DNA from: Gramella jeungdoensis
GTDB lineage: Bacteria > Bacteroidota > Bacteroidia > Flavobacteriales > Flavobacteriaceae
DNA: 64,000 nt
Direction of reading: 5' to 3'
Assembly: GCF_023805255.1 (NCBI RefSeq)
Contig: NZ_JAMSCK010000001.1
Span: 744,001-808,000 of the forward strand
Below the pieces are notes generated by a model, which was not told the DNA's origin, ran no database searches, and saw nothing but the letters and a program-made list of their open reading frames with translations. The first letter of the stretch is position 1. Every line of letters begins with the position of its first letter. This document shows, in pieces, positions 52,661 to 61,656 of the stretch. A program made the translations under genes and the position numbers.

Positions 52661-55423
52661 ATGAATGGAATTCGGCTTTTCGGAGGGATATGTAATTTTA
52701 AAAACTTCCAATTGAGAACTATTGCTGCTTGTTTCTTCTTAATCTTAATTTCAATAGGAATGCAGGCGCAGGTTCAAATTATCAGTGATGGGGATTCTCC
52801 CAGAGTAAAATTCGGAACGGGCAAGCTTCAGGAAGCTATCACCGCCGAAGGAATTAAGACTGAAATACTTCAGAGTATTCCAACAGATGTAGAACAACGC
52901 AGGATCTCTATTAGTATTCAGGGATCCGATTGGTTTAAGGAAAATATTGCACCTCAAGTGCGAAAGAAAGTGCCTGAAAAAAAGGAAGCTTTCAGGATTT
53001 ATTCTGCCGATAATGATATTTATGCGGTAGGCTATGATTCCTCCGGAGCTCTCTATGCTGCATTAGAACTTGCCGAAAGAGTTAAGGAAAACAAGAAGTT
53101 GCCTGATACCATTGATTTTACCGATCAACCAGAAATGGTATTGCGTGGTACCGCAATCGGAATGCAAAAAACCACTCTTCTACCTGGAAGAGGTGTGTAT
53201 GAATATCCATATACTCCTGAAAATTTCCCCTGGTTTTACGATAAGGAGCTTTGGATCGATTATCTCGATATGTTGGTGGAAAACAGGTTCAATTCCCTTT
53301 ACCTCTGGAATGGGCATCCCTTCGCCTCCTTGATAAAACTGAAGGATTATCCGTATGCCCTGGAAGTTGACGAAGAAACTTTCAAAAAAAACGAGGAAAT
53401 GTTCGAATTTTTAACTACCGAGGCTAACAAGCGCGGGATCTGGGTGATTCAAATGTTCTACAACATCATAGTTTCCAAACCTTTTGCAGAACATCATAAT
53501 ATAGTAACCCAGGACAGGGGAAGAGAGATAACACCACTGTTGGAAGATTACAACCGGAAATCTATCGCTGCATTTATTGAGAAATACCCGAACGTGGGTT
53601 TGCTCGTAGCACTGGGTGAAGCGATGAGCGGCATAAAGAACGATATCAACTGGTTTACAAATACGGTGATTCCCGGTGTAAAAGACGGGCTTAAAGAGCT
53701 TGAACGTACAGATGAACCTCCAATCATTCTCAGAGCACACGATACAGATGCGCCAAAGGTGATAGAAGCAGCTTTCCCTTTATATAAGAACCTTTACACG
53801 ATGCATAAGTATAACGGAGAGTCCCTGACCACCTATGAACCACGAGGACCATGGACGAAAATTCATCAGGATCTCAGTAGCCTGGCTTCCATTCATATTT
53901 CAAACGTGCATGTTTTGGCCAATTTGGAACCTTTCCGTTATGGTTCCCCTGATTTTATTCAGAAAAGTGTTCAGGCAATGCACAACATTCATGGAGCGAA
54001 TGCATTGCATCTGTATCCGCAGGTGGCTTATTGGGATTGGCCTTATACTCCTGATAAAACTGAAAAGCGATTACTGGAAATGGAGCGGGACTGGATATGG
54101 TATAATGCCTGGGGACGCTATGCCTGGGATGATGAAAGGGACAGGCAGGAGGAGATCGATTTTTGGAGTGATGAACTGTCAGAGAAGTACGGTGGGAGCC
54201 GTAAGGTGGGCCGATCTATTTTAAAAGCCTATGAAGAAGCTGGTGAAATTGCACCCAAGACATTACGGCGCTTTGGGATCACAGAGGGAAACCGGCAAAC
54301 CTTACTTTTAGGCATGTTTATGAGTCAGCTGGTAAATCCTTATAAGTGGAGAGTGTATCCCGGCTTCTATGAATCTACTGGGCCAAAAGGGGAGATCCTG
54401 ATAGATTATGCCAGAAAAGAATGGAACAATGAACCTCATTCCGGGGAAACCCCGCCGCAAATTATCAGTGAAATTACCAGGCACGGCGAGGAAGCGGTAA
54501 ATGCGATAGATAAGGCGGCTGAAGGAGTCAGTGAAAATATAGCAGAATTTAAACGGCTGCAGAATGATATGCAGGCGTACAACGCTTTTGCGAAATTCTT
54601 TTCTGAAAAGGTGAAAGCAGCGCAATTAGTGCTCGAATATGACCATTCCGGCAACCTGGAAACTTTAAAAGAAGCCGCAAAGCACCTGGACAAAAGCCTT
54701 AAACATTACCGAACGCTGGTGGATCTTACTAAAGATCATTATTTATATGCCAATAGCATGCAAACCAGCATGAGGAGAATTCCGATTGGTGGGAATGAAG
54801 GCAGGTATAAGACCTGGCAAGAAATGCTCCCTCTTTTTGTGGAGGAATATGAAAATTTAAGAAGGAATATTTATAAACTTCAGCAAGCTGGTTCCGGTAA
54901 CATAAAGCAGAAAAAAATTGAAGCCTGGCAACCGGCAGAAATAGAATTGCTTTCAGAGAAGGAGAGATATCCAGTGGAAATCGGTACTCTGGTCTATGAT
55001 AGAATGAGCGCCCAGATCATTGATCTTGCTCCTGAATTAAATAGGCTTACCGGCGTTAAATTCCAGGAACAGGAACAGGTGGAAAATGGAACGGTCCTGA
55101 AATTCAGGAATAGTAAACCCGTAAAAGTGATTACCGGTTATTTCGATAGCGAAGATCCTGATAACCTGGTTGCCCCAACCCTGGAGACCAATGCTGCCGG
55201 AAATATCCGGGGGCAGGCCGATATTACCCTCGCAAATGCCCTGAAACTGGATGATGCTCCAAAGATCAATATCCATACTTACAGATTTGAACCTGGACAA
55301 CATCAGCTCAAATTAGGCAAAGGGCGCGTGCTGATTCTTGGATTCATCAAGGCAGATCAGAAGATTCAAAGCCGCGATGTCGGGGTGAAAGGAAAAAGGG
55401 CGATAGACTGGTTGTTTGAATGA
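52661..55423 (+). CDS. Large secreted glycosidase, alpha-glucuronidase/galacturonidase-like, family unassigned
   Basis: This 920-residue protein starts at ATG 52661; a TTG at 52628 lies inside the symporter. A signal peptide ends near residue 36 (GMQAQ). Residues 38-150 form an alpha/beta domain like those before GH67, GH115 and GH20 barrels, ending in DNDIYAVGYDSSGALYAALELAERV. A TIM-barrel-like part begins at LRGTAIGMQ and WIDYLDMLVENRFNSLYLWNG, with acidic candidates in LVALGEAM and MHKYNGESL. The C-terminal 350 residues include coiled-coil-like helices and a beta domain. Uronic-acid-side-chain removal is inferred from this architecture and locus; I cannot name the family. Confidence 0.7.
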   Translation: MNGIRLFGGICNFKNFQLRTIAACFFLILISIGMQAQVQIISDGDSPRVKFGTGKLQEAITAEGIKTEILQSIPTDVEQRRISISIQGSDWFKENIAPQVRKKVPEKKEAFRIYSADNDIYAVGYDSSGALYAALELAERVKENKKLPDTIDFTDQPEMVLRGTAIGMQKTTLLPGRGVYEYPYTPENFPWFYDKELWIDYLDMLVENRFNSLYLWNGHPFASLIKLKDYPYALEVDEETFKKNEEMFEFLTTEANKRGIWVIQMFYNIIVSKPFAEHHNIVTQDRGREITPLLEDYNRKSIAAFIEKYPNVGLLVALGEAMSGIKNDINWFTNTVIPGVKDGLKELERTDEPPIILRAHDTDAPKVIEAAFPLYKNLYTMHKYNGESLTTYEPRGPWTKIHQDLSSLASIHISNVHVLANLEPFRYGSPDFIQKSVQAMHNIHGANALHLYPQVAYWDWPYTPDKTEKRLLEMERDWIWYNAWGRYAWDDERDRQEEIDFWSDELSEKYGGSRKVGRSILKAYEEAGEIAPKTLRRFGITEGNRQTLLLGMFMSQLVNPYKWRVYPGFYESTGPKGEILIDYARKEWNNEPHSGETPPQIISEITRHGEEAVNAIDKAAEGVSENIAEFKRLQNDMQAYNAFAKFFSEKVKAAQLVLEYDHSGNLETLKEAAKHLDKSLKHYRTLVDLTKDHYLYANSMQTSMRRIPIGGNEGRYKTWQEMLPLFVEEYENLRRNIYKLQQAGSGNIKQKKIEAWQPAEIELLSEKERYPVEIGTLVYDRMSAQIIDLAPELNRLTGVKFQEQEQVENGTVLKFRNSKPVKVITGYFDSEDPDNLVAPTLETNAAGNIRGQADITLANALKLDDAPKINIHTYRFEPGQHQLKLGKGRVLILGFIKADQKIQSRDVGVKGKRAIDWLFE

Positions 55424-55437
55424 CCGGCACAGGAAGG

Positions 55438-55474
55438 TACAGGATAAGACATCAGTGATTTTTTAGGATTTTTA
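55438..55474 (+). promoter_or_regulatory. Candidate TACAGGATAA-type promoter before GH78
   Basis: TACAGGATAA (55438-55447), 19 bases, then GATTTTTA (55467-55474), a moderate -7 box. ACAGGA occurs twice here, ten bases apart (55429 and 55439), which may add a second half-site. The GH78 ATG is at 55494. Confidence 0.45.
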
Positions 55475-55493
55475 GACTTTAACTCATTTCTTG

Positions 55494-57698
55494 ATGCGAG
55501 ATTCTCTAAAAAAAATAAGACTTCACAAATTACTTGTCGGGTTCATAGCACTTCTTTTATTTATTCCCTTTTCTGTTGAAGCCCAGACTTCAAAAGCAAA
55601 TGAATCAGCCACCTGGATCTGGTATCCCGGAGATTTTGAAATCTGGCTTAGCAATAAAATGCAGGTGCGGCGTACGGAACGTGAGGCTGTGTTTCCACCT
55701 CTTTGGCGTTATTACAGTCCTTATCCACTCGTAACTTTTCAAACCGAAGTAGATATTCCGGAGCAGGATGAGGTGGATATTCACACAGAAGGCCCTTTTC
55801 AATTGCTTGTGGATGGTAAGCAAATCTATGGCCAGCCTGAAACGGTCACTATCGAACCGGGAAAACATAAGATTTCCCTGAAGGTTTACAATCAGGAATT
55901 TTTGCCGGCTATTTATATCGATGGCACTTATATTAACTCTGATGAATCCTGGATAGTTACAAATGAAGATAAACTCTGGATAGATGAAGAGGGGAATGCC
56001 CAGCAATCAGGAACGCCCTGGAAACCTGTAGGCTCCTGGAAATTTCATTCTCCTGAAGATAAGCCTTCCGAATTTAGATTGAAAACTGAACCCTGGGCTG
56101 CGGAAAGTACTGAGCCTGTAGGCGAGGGTGAACTGGTGGACTTTGGCAAAGAAACCTTTGGCTATATTCGAGTTCACGGCCTGGAAGGCGAAGGGCAGCT
56201 TTCGCTGTATTACGGGGAATCCCGGGAGGAGGCCCTGGATTCAGCCCGCTGTGAAACATTGGATTATATTCAATTCGATGGGAGTCAGCCTTCTACTTAT
56301 ACTCATGACGAATCGAAAGCTTACCGCTATGTACAGGTACAGACCGATCCCACGATAAAATATGATTCTATTTCCATGCTTTATGAATATTTGCCTTTGG
56401 ATTACCGGGGTGAATTCAACTCTTCTGATGAGCTGCTGAATGAGATCTGGGATGTGTCTGCTTACACCATGCATCTAACGACCCGGGAATTCTTCATCGA
56501 TGGGATCAAACGGGATCGGTGGATCTGGTCTGGCGACGCCTATCAGAGTTACCTGATGAACTATTACTTATTCTTCGATGAGGCATCAGTAGAACGCACT
56601 CTTCTGGCACTTCGGGGAAAAGAGCCCGTAACGGCACATATCAATACCATTATGGACTATTCGCTGTACTGGTTTGGGGGTATCTACGATTACTACCTCT
56701 ACACCGGAGATACCACCTTCATTAAAAAGTTTTATCCGCGTATTAAGAGTCTGATGGAATTTGTTCTAGGCAGGCGTAACGAAGCGGGTTTTCTGGAACC
56801 ACTAGAAGGAGACTGGGTGTTTATAGACTGGGCCGATGGTCTTCCTAAGACCGGTGAAGTGAGTTTTGAACAAATGCTGCTCGCGCGCAGTCTGGAAGCT
56901 ATGGCAGTGAGTGCTGAAATCGCCGGTGAAACCAAAGATCAGAAAAAGTATGAGGAGCTGGCAACCGAATTGAAAAGCAAGTTATTCGATGTCTTCTGGG
57001 ATGAGGAGGAACAGGTGATGCAGCACCAGCGAATTGACGGGGAGATGCAGGATATTGTGACACGCTATGCGAATATGTTCGGTATCTTCTTTAACTATTT
57101 TGATGAAGAGAAGAAGCAAAGCGTAAAGGAAAATGTGCTTCTGAATGATGATATTTTGCAGATCACCACGCCTTATATGCGTTTTTACGAACTAGAAGCT
57201 CTTTGTGCAATGGGAGAGCAGGAATATGTACTTGAAGAAATCCGGGATTACTGGGGCGGAATGCTGGAGTTGGGAGCTACTTCATTCTGGGAGAAATATG
57301 ATCCCTCCGAAGAAGGAGCAGATCAGCTTGCCATGTACGGCAGGCCTTATGGAAAAAGCCTTTGCCATGCCTGGGGAGCGAGCCCTGTTTATCTCTTCGG
57401 AAGATATTATCTGGGTGTGCAGCCAACAGCTCCCGGATATGCAGAATATGAAATTCGTCCCAATTTAGGTGGCCTCAAATGGATGGAGGGTAAAGTTCCA
57501 ACGCCAAATGGGGATATTGAAGTTTACATCGATCAGAAGGAGATAAAGCTTACCGGAGTGAAGGGAGAAGGAAAACTGATTTTCAAAAGTAAATCCAAGC
57601 CTCGCAGTTCCGCGAAAATTAAAAGTCTTGGAGAGAACGAATATGAGATGAATATTGAACCGGGAAAGGAATACAGGGTTTCTTACAGGGTTCTGTAA
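55494..57698 (+). CDS. Alpha-L-rhamnosidase (GH78)
   Basis: GH78 enzymes release L-rhamnose from rhamnogalacturonan and related glycans. The ATG at 55494 gives 734 residues; the TTG at 55491 is in frame but needless. A signal peptide covers about 1-30 (SVEAQ). Two N-terminal beta domains (about 35-320) precede the (alpha/alpha)6 barrel, which contains FFIDGIKRDRWIWSGDAYQS with general-acid-type Asp/Glu residues and GDWVFIDWADGLPKTGEVSFEQ. A C-terminal beta domain with RPNLGGLKWMEGKVPTPNGDIEV closes it. It precedes by 32 bases a compact operon with a RhaT-like transporter, consistent with L-rhamnose supply. Confidence 0.9.
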   Translation: MRDSLKKIRLHKLLVGFIALLLFIPFSVEAQTSKANESATWIWYPGDFEIWLSNKMQVRRTEREAVFPPLWRYYSPYPLVTFQTEVDIPEQDEVDIHTEGPFQLLVDGKQIYGQPETVTIEPGKHKISLKVYNQEFLPAIYIDGTYINSDESWIVTNEDKLWIDEEGNAQQSGTPWKPVGSWKFHSPEDKPSEFRLKTEPWAAESTEPVGEGELVDFGKETFGYIRVHGLEGEGQLSLYYGESREEALDSARCETLDYIQFDGSQPSTYTHDESKAYRYVQVQTDPTIKYDSISMLYEYLPLDYRGEFNSSDELLNEIWDVSAYTMHLTTREFFIDGIKRDRWIWSGDAYQSYLMNYYLFFDEASVERTLLALRGKEPVTAHINTIMDYSLYWFGGIYDYYLYTGDTTFIKKFYPRIKSLMEFVLGRRNEAGFLEPLEGDWVFIDWADGLPKTGEVSFEQMLLARSLEAMAVSAEIAGETKDQKKYEELATELKSKLFDVFWDEEEQVMQHQRIDGEMQDIVTRYANMFGIFFNYFDEEKKQSVKENVLLNDDILQITTPYMRFYELEALCAMGEQEYVLEEIRDYWGGMLELGATSFWEKYDPSEEGADQLAMYGRPYGKSLCHAWGASPVYLFGRYYLGVQPTAPGYAEYEIRPNLGGLKWMEGKVPTPNGDIEVYIDQKEIKLTGVKGEGKLIFKSKSKPRSSAKIKSLGENEYEMNIEPGKEYRVSYRVL

Positions 57699-57730
57699 CC
57701 AGCATTCCGGAAATTTTCTAAAACGAATGT

Positions 57731-58174
57731 ATGTTTATAAAAAAATATTACGAAGAATTTGAAGTCGGTGAAGAGCGTACTACTATCGGCCGCACTATCA
57801 CCGAAACCGATATTGTGATGCATGCCGGACAGACCGGGGATTTCTTTCCGCATCATATGGACGAGGAGTGGTGCAAAACCCAGCCTTTTAAAAGACGTAT
57901 CGCGCATGGTACGCTGATTTTTTCAGTAGCTATCGGGATGACAGCTAATGTCATTAATGAAGTAGCCATGACCTATGGTTATGAAAGACTTCGCTTTACA
58001 AAACCGGTCTTTATCGGAGATACCATCAAAGTGAAGATCAGTATTTCAGATAAGAAAGATCACAAAAAACCTCAATATGGCCTTGTGACTGAAAAGGTTG
58101 AGGTTTTCAATCAGAACGACGAACTGGTGATGCTTTGTGAGCATTTATTGTTAACTGAAAAGAAAGCTCAGTAA
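57731..58174 (+). CDS. MaoC-like hydratase/dehydratase
   Basis: This 147-residue hot-dog-fold protein belongs to the MaoC/(R)-enoyl-CoA hydratase family. The hydratase motif is present: Asp37 and His42 in [10 protein letters not shown], followed by [15 protein letters not shown]. The substrate would be an enoyl-CoA or a 3-hydroxyacyl-CoA. Its stop and the next start overlap by one base (TAATG). Being the first gene of an operon with two CoA-transferases, it probably acts on the CoA thioester that they form, as mesaconyl-CoA hydratase does beside its type III CoA-transferases in other bacteria. No fatty-acid genes are nearby. Confidence 0.88.
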   Translation: MFIKKYYEEFEVGEERTTIGRTITETDIVMHAGQTGDFFPHHMDEEWCKTQPFKRRIAHGTLIFSVAIGMTANVINEVAMTYGYERLRFTKPVFIGDTIKVKISISDKKDHKKPQYGLVTEKVEVFNQNDELVMLCEHLLLTEKKAQ

Positions 58175-59340
58175 TGGGAGACTCTCCAAAAATATTGAAA
58201 GGTATAACCTGGGGACATACACGTGGATTGGTTCCGTTACAGGCCTGTGCACAAAGGTTCAGAGAACTATATCCCGATGTTCATATTGAATGGCGGCAAA
58301 GAACCTTGCAGGAATTCGCCGATTACCCTATTGAAAAACTTACCGAAAGCTATGATCTACTGGTGATAGATCATCCATGGGTAGGCTGCGCTGCGGCAAC
58401 CAGATGTGTATTGCCTCTGGAAAAGTACCTTTCTAAGGAATTTATAAAGAATCAGGAAGAAAATCAGGTAGGCGGTTCGCACGACAGTTATAATTATGGC
58501 GGCCACCAGTGGGCCCTGGCGATAGATGCGGCAGCGCCCGTTCCTAGTTTTCGAAGAGATCTGCTTGATGATAATGGAGTTGCGGTACCTCAGACCTGGG
58601 ACGAGGTTCTTGATCTGGCCAGAAAAGGAAAAGTTGCTGCTCCGGCTATTCCAATAGATCTTTTGATGAACTTTTATATGTTCTGCCAGGTTCATGGTGA
58701 AATTCCTTTTAAGAATAAAGAAGAAGTAATTAGTAAAGAAACAGGCCTGAAGGCTCTGGCTAGTTTGGCTGAATTTTACGGCTTACTGGAAAAAAGAATG
58801 TTTGAAGCCAATCCTATAAAGGTTGCTGAAATGATGAGCAGCTCCAACGATTACTGGTACTGCCCGTTTGCATACGGTTATTCTAATTATACCAGGCGGG
58901 GCTATGCCAAATACCAGATCACTTATGGAGATTTAGTGGATTTTAAGCCCGGTCAGAAACTTAAAAGTACCCTGGGAGGGACAGGTCTTTCTGTTTCCGC
59001 TTTTAGTGAGCATAAAGAGGAAGCGCTTCAGTTTGCAGCAATGGCTGGTTCCGAAGAATACCAGTCTACAGAGTTTGTGATGCACGGAGGTCAGCCTGGC
59101 CATAGAAAAGCCTGGCTTGACAAACAGAACAATCAGTTCAATAATAACTGTTTTAAGGATACACTGGCATCTCTTGATAATTCCTACCAGAGGCCGCGTT
59201 ATAACGGTTACCTCCATTTTCAGGATCATGCCGGAGACCCGGTTCAGGACTTTTTATTAGAAAAAATTAAGGCTGAAGAGGCTTTGGAAACTATCAATGA
59301 GATCTATCAGCAAAGTTTGAAGGAAAAGATGCATGAGTAG
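58174..59340 (+). CDS. Solute-binding-protein-fold protein without signal peptide
   Basis: This 388-residue protein resembles family 1 extracellular solute-binding proteins of ABC sugar transporters: KGITWGHTRGLVPLQACAQRF, LYPDVHIEWRQRTLQEF, YDLLVIDHPWVG, VPQTWDEVLDLAR and LGGTGLSVSAFSEHKEEALQFA follow the usual order. The N-terminus [14 protein letters not shown] has no signal peptide or lipobox and starts in a TAATG overlap with the MaoC gene. No ABC permease or ATPase gene exists in the window. It may therefore be a cytoplasmic ligand-binding or enzymatic protein serving the CoA-transferase pathway. It overlaps the next gene by eight bases. Confidence 0.8.
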   Translation: MGDSPKILKGITWGHTRGLVPLQACAQRFRELYPDVHIEWRQRTLQEFADYPIEKLTESYDLLVIDHPWVGCAAATRCVLPLEKYLSKEFIKNQEENQVGGSHDSYNYGGHQWALAIDAAAPVPSFRRDLLDDNGVAVPQTWDEVLDLARKGKVAAPAIPIDLLMNFYMFCQVHGEIPFKNKEEVISKETGLKALASLAEFYGLLEKRMFEANPIKVAEMMSSSNDYWYCPFAYGYSNYTRRGYAKYQITYGDLVDFKPGQKLKSTLGGTGLSVSAFSEHKEEALQFAAMAGSEEYQSTEFVMHGGQPGHRKAWLDKQNNQFNNNCFKDTLASLDNSYQRPRYNGYLHFQDHAGDPVQDFLLEKIKAEEALETINEIYQQSLKEKMHE

Positions 59341-60505
59341 AAAAGATCAAATCTCGAAGCCATTGGAGGGGTTTCTGGTCCTGGAATTTTGCCAGTACCT
59401 TTCGGGGCCGTCTGCGGGTTTGCGCCTGGCCGATCTTGGTGTCAGGGTGATCAAAATTGAAAATCCCGGAAAGGGCGATCTGTGCAGGATTTTGCCTATC
59501 AAAGACCAGTGGGTTGAAGAGAACTCACTTCTGTTTCATACTATCAACAGGAATAAGGAAAGTTATACCGCCAATCTGAAATCTGAAGAGGAACTGGCTG
59601 AAATTAAAAAACTTATCTCAAAAGCCGATGTGATGATACATAATTTCCGCCCCGGAGTGATGGAAAAACTGAGCCTTGGTTTTGAACAGGTTAAAAATAT
59701 CAACTCTAAGATTATCTACGCTGAGATCAGCGGATATGGAAAGGAAGGTCCCTGGGCAAAAAAACCGGGACAGGATCTATTGTTACAGGCCATGAGCGGC
59801 CTAATGTTTAACAGTGGTGACAGGGACGACGCCCCAACTCCTTTCGGCCTGGCTATCGGCGATATTCTCTGTGGAGCGCAGGTAGTGCAGGCAATTCTTG
59901 CCGGACTGATCTCGAGAAACAGAAAAGGTGAAGCTGTGAAAGTTGAGATCAGTCTTTTAGAATCTTTGATCGATTTCCAGTTTGAAATCTTTACTACTTA
60001 TTTCGTCAGCGGGAAGCGACCTTTGCGTTCCGCGGTAAATAATGCCCACCCTCTTCTGGGTGCACCTTACGGAATTTATGAAACCAGTGACGGATTTATA
60101 GCTGTGGCGATGGTTCCATTGCAGGAGCTTAAAAAAGCTCTGAACTGTCCCCGATTAGAAGCTTACGATCAGTCCATGGTATTTTCGAAAAGAGATGAAA
60201 TAAAATCAGTTCTGGTGGATTTTCTGAAAGAAGAATCCACAGGGTTCTGGATGGAAAAATTACAATCCAGGAAACTTTGGGCTACCGATCTGAAGAACTG
60301 GAAACAGTTAAAACAAACCAAGGGTTATAAGGAATTTGAACTCGAACAGGAGATTGATATTCCCGGGTCGAAAAGTATTAAAACCAATCGTTGTCCTATA
60401 CGAATTAATGGTGAAAAACTATGGGGTGCCTGGCCGGCTCCGAACCTGGGGCAACATACAGCTTCGGTTAAAAAGGAATTTGAATTAAACGATAAACCGG
60501 TATGA
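59333..60505 (+). CDS. Type III (CaiB/BaiF) CoA-transferase, first of a pair
   Basis: This 390-residue enzyme moves CoA between carboxylic acids through a mixed anhydride on an Asp. The family signature FCQYLSGPSAGLRLADLGVRVIKIE-type start (19-43), NRNKESYTANLK, IHNFRPGVMEKL, EISGYGKEGPW and catalytic Asp148 in KPGQDLLLQAMSGL are all present. A paralogue follows with a four-base overlap; several family III transferases work as pairs of related subunits, so a heteromer is possible. Donor and acceptor acids are unknown. The gene overlaps the solute-binding-fold gene by eight bases, suggesting strict co-expression. Confidence 0.92.
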   Translation: MSRKDQISKPLEGFLVLEFCQYLSGPSAGLRLADLGVRVIKIENPGKGDLCRILPIKDQWVEENSLLFHTINRNKESYTANLKSEEELAEIKKLISKADVMIHNFRPGVMEKLSLGFEQVKNINSKIIYAEISGYGKEGPWAKKPGQDLLLQAMSGLMFNSGDRDDAPTPFGLAIGDILCGAQVVQAILAGLISRNRKGEAVKVEISLLESLIDFQFEIFTTYFVSGKRPLRSAVNNAHPLLGAPYGIYETSDGFIAVAMVPLQELKKALNCPRLEAYDQSMVFSKRDEIKSVLVDFLKEESTGFWMEKLQSRKLWATDLKNWKQLKQTKGYKEFELEQEIDIPGSKSIKTNRCPIRINGEKLWGAWPAPNLGQHTASVKKEFELNDKPV

Positions 60506-61656
60506 AATTATTAGAGGGAATACTGGTGGTGGATTTTTCACAATTTCTGTCTGGTCCTTCAGCCAGCCTGAGACTGGCTGATTTTGGAGCACGTGTGATA
60601 AAGATCGAGAAAACCGGAACGGGCGACATTTGTCGGCAACTGTATGTTTCTGAAATTGAAGTGGCGAACGAATCCACCCTTTTTCATACGATCAACAGGA
60701 ACAAGGAAAGCTTCTCGGCAGATCTTAAAGATGAAAAGGATAAACAACAGGTAAAAGACCTTTTGAAGAAGGCCGATGTTGTGATGCATAATTTCAGGCC
60801 GGGCGTGATGGAGAGACTGGGTTTTTCTTATGAGGAAATTCTTGAGATAAATCCGAAAATAATATATGCCGGGATCAGTGGATATGGAGAAGAAGGTGAA
60901 TGGAAAGATCTTCCAGGACAGGATCTGTTATTGCAATCACTTTCGGGCTTACCATATCTGAATGCTGAAAGCTCAAAGATCCCGACTCCCATGGGGATAA
61001 GTGTAGTGGATATTCTTGCCGGGACTCATCTGGCACAGGGAATTTTAGCTGCACTGGTAAAGCGGGATGCAACCGGCGAGGGAAGTCTGGTGCAGGTGAG
61101 TATGCTGGAATCGGCCCTGGATTTTCAGTTCGAAGTATTTACCACTTTCCTGAATGACGGGGAGGAACTACCGGAAAGAAGTGAAAAGAATCACGCCCAT
61201 TCTTATGTTGCAGCTCCTTATGGAGTTTATGAAACTCAGGATGGATATTTAGCCCTTGCTATGGGCAGTATTCCAAAACTGGCAGAATTGCTCGATTGTC
61301 CACCATTGAAAAAATATGACGATCCAAAGAATTGGTTCAGGTTACGAGATGAGATCAAGAAGATACTTGCCGGTCATCTTAAGGAAAAACGAACAAAGTA
61401 CTGGCTGGATATACTGGAACCGGCAGATATCTGGTGCGCGAAAGTTTTAAATATCGAAGAGCTAATAGATGAAGAAGGCTATCGGGTTTTGGATATGGAG
61501 ATGACGGTTTTTACCAGCAAAGGACAGGAGATCAAAACAACCAGATGTCCGGTTCGTGTGAATGGTGAAATCTTAAAATCTGAAAAAGGGGCCCCTTTTT
61601 TAGGAGAACATAATGATGCTATCGTGCGTGAATTTGGATTAATGGAACAGGAATGA
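60502..61656 (+). CDS. Type III (CaiB/BaiF) CoA-transferase, second of a pair
   Basis: This 384-residue paralogue of the preceding enzyme keeps the catalytic Asp141 in LPGQDLLLQSLSGL and the signature DFSQFLSGPSASLRLADFG. Both copies thus look catalytically competent, unlike pairs in which one subunit has lost the Asp. They share blocks such as HTINRNKES, HNFRPGVME and FQFEVFTTF-like text, indicating a tandem duplication with later divergence. The start overlaps the previous stop as ATGA, and its own end overlaps the amidohydrolase by four bases. They could form a heteromer or serve two successive acids. Confidence 0.92.
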   Translation: MKLLEGILVVDFSQFLSGPSASLRLADFGARVIKIEKTGTGDICRQLYVSEIEVANESTLFHTINRNKESFSADLKDEKDKQQVKDLLKKADVVMHNFRPGVMERLGFSYEEILEINPKIIYAGISGYGEEGEWKDLPGQDLLLQSLSGLPYLNAESSKIPTPMGISVVDILAGTHLAQGILAALVKRDATGEGSLVQVSMLESALDFQFEVFTTFLNDGEELPERSEKNHAHSYVAAPYGVYETQDGYLALAMGSIPKLAELLDCPPLKKYDDPKNWFRLRDEIKKILAGHLKEKRTKYWLDILEPADIWCAKVLNIEELIDEEGYRVLDMEMTVFTSKGQEIKTTRCPVRVNGEILKSEKGAPFLGEHNDAIVREFGLMEQE

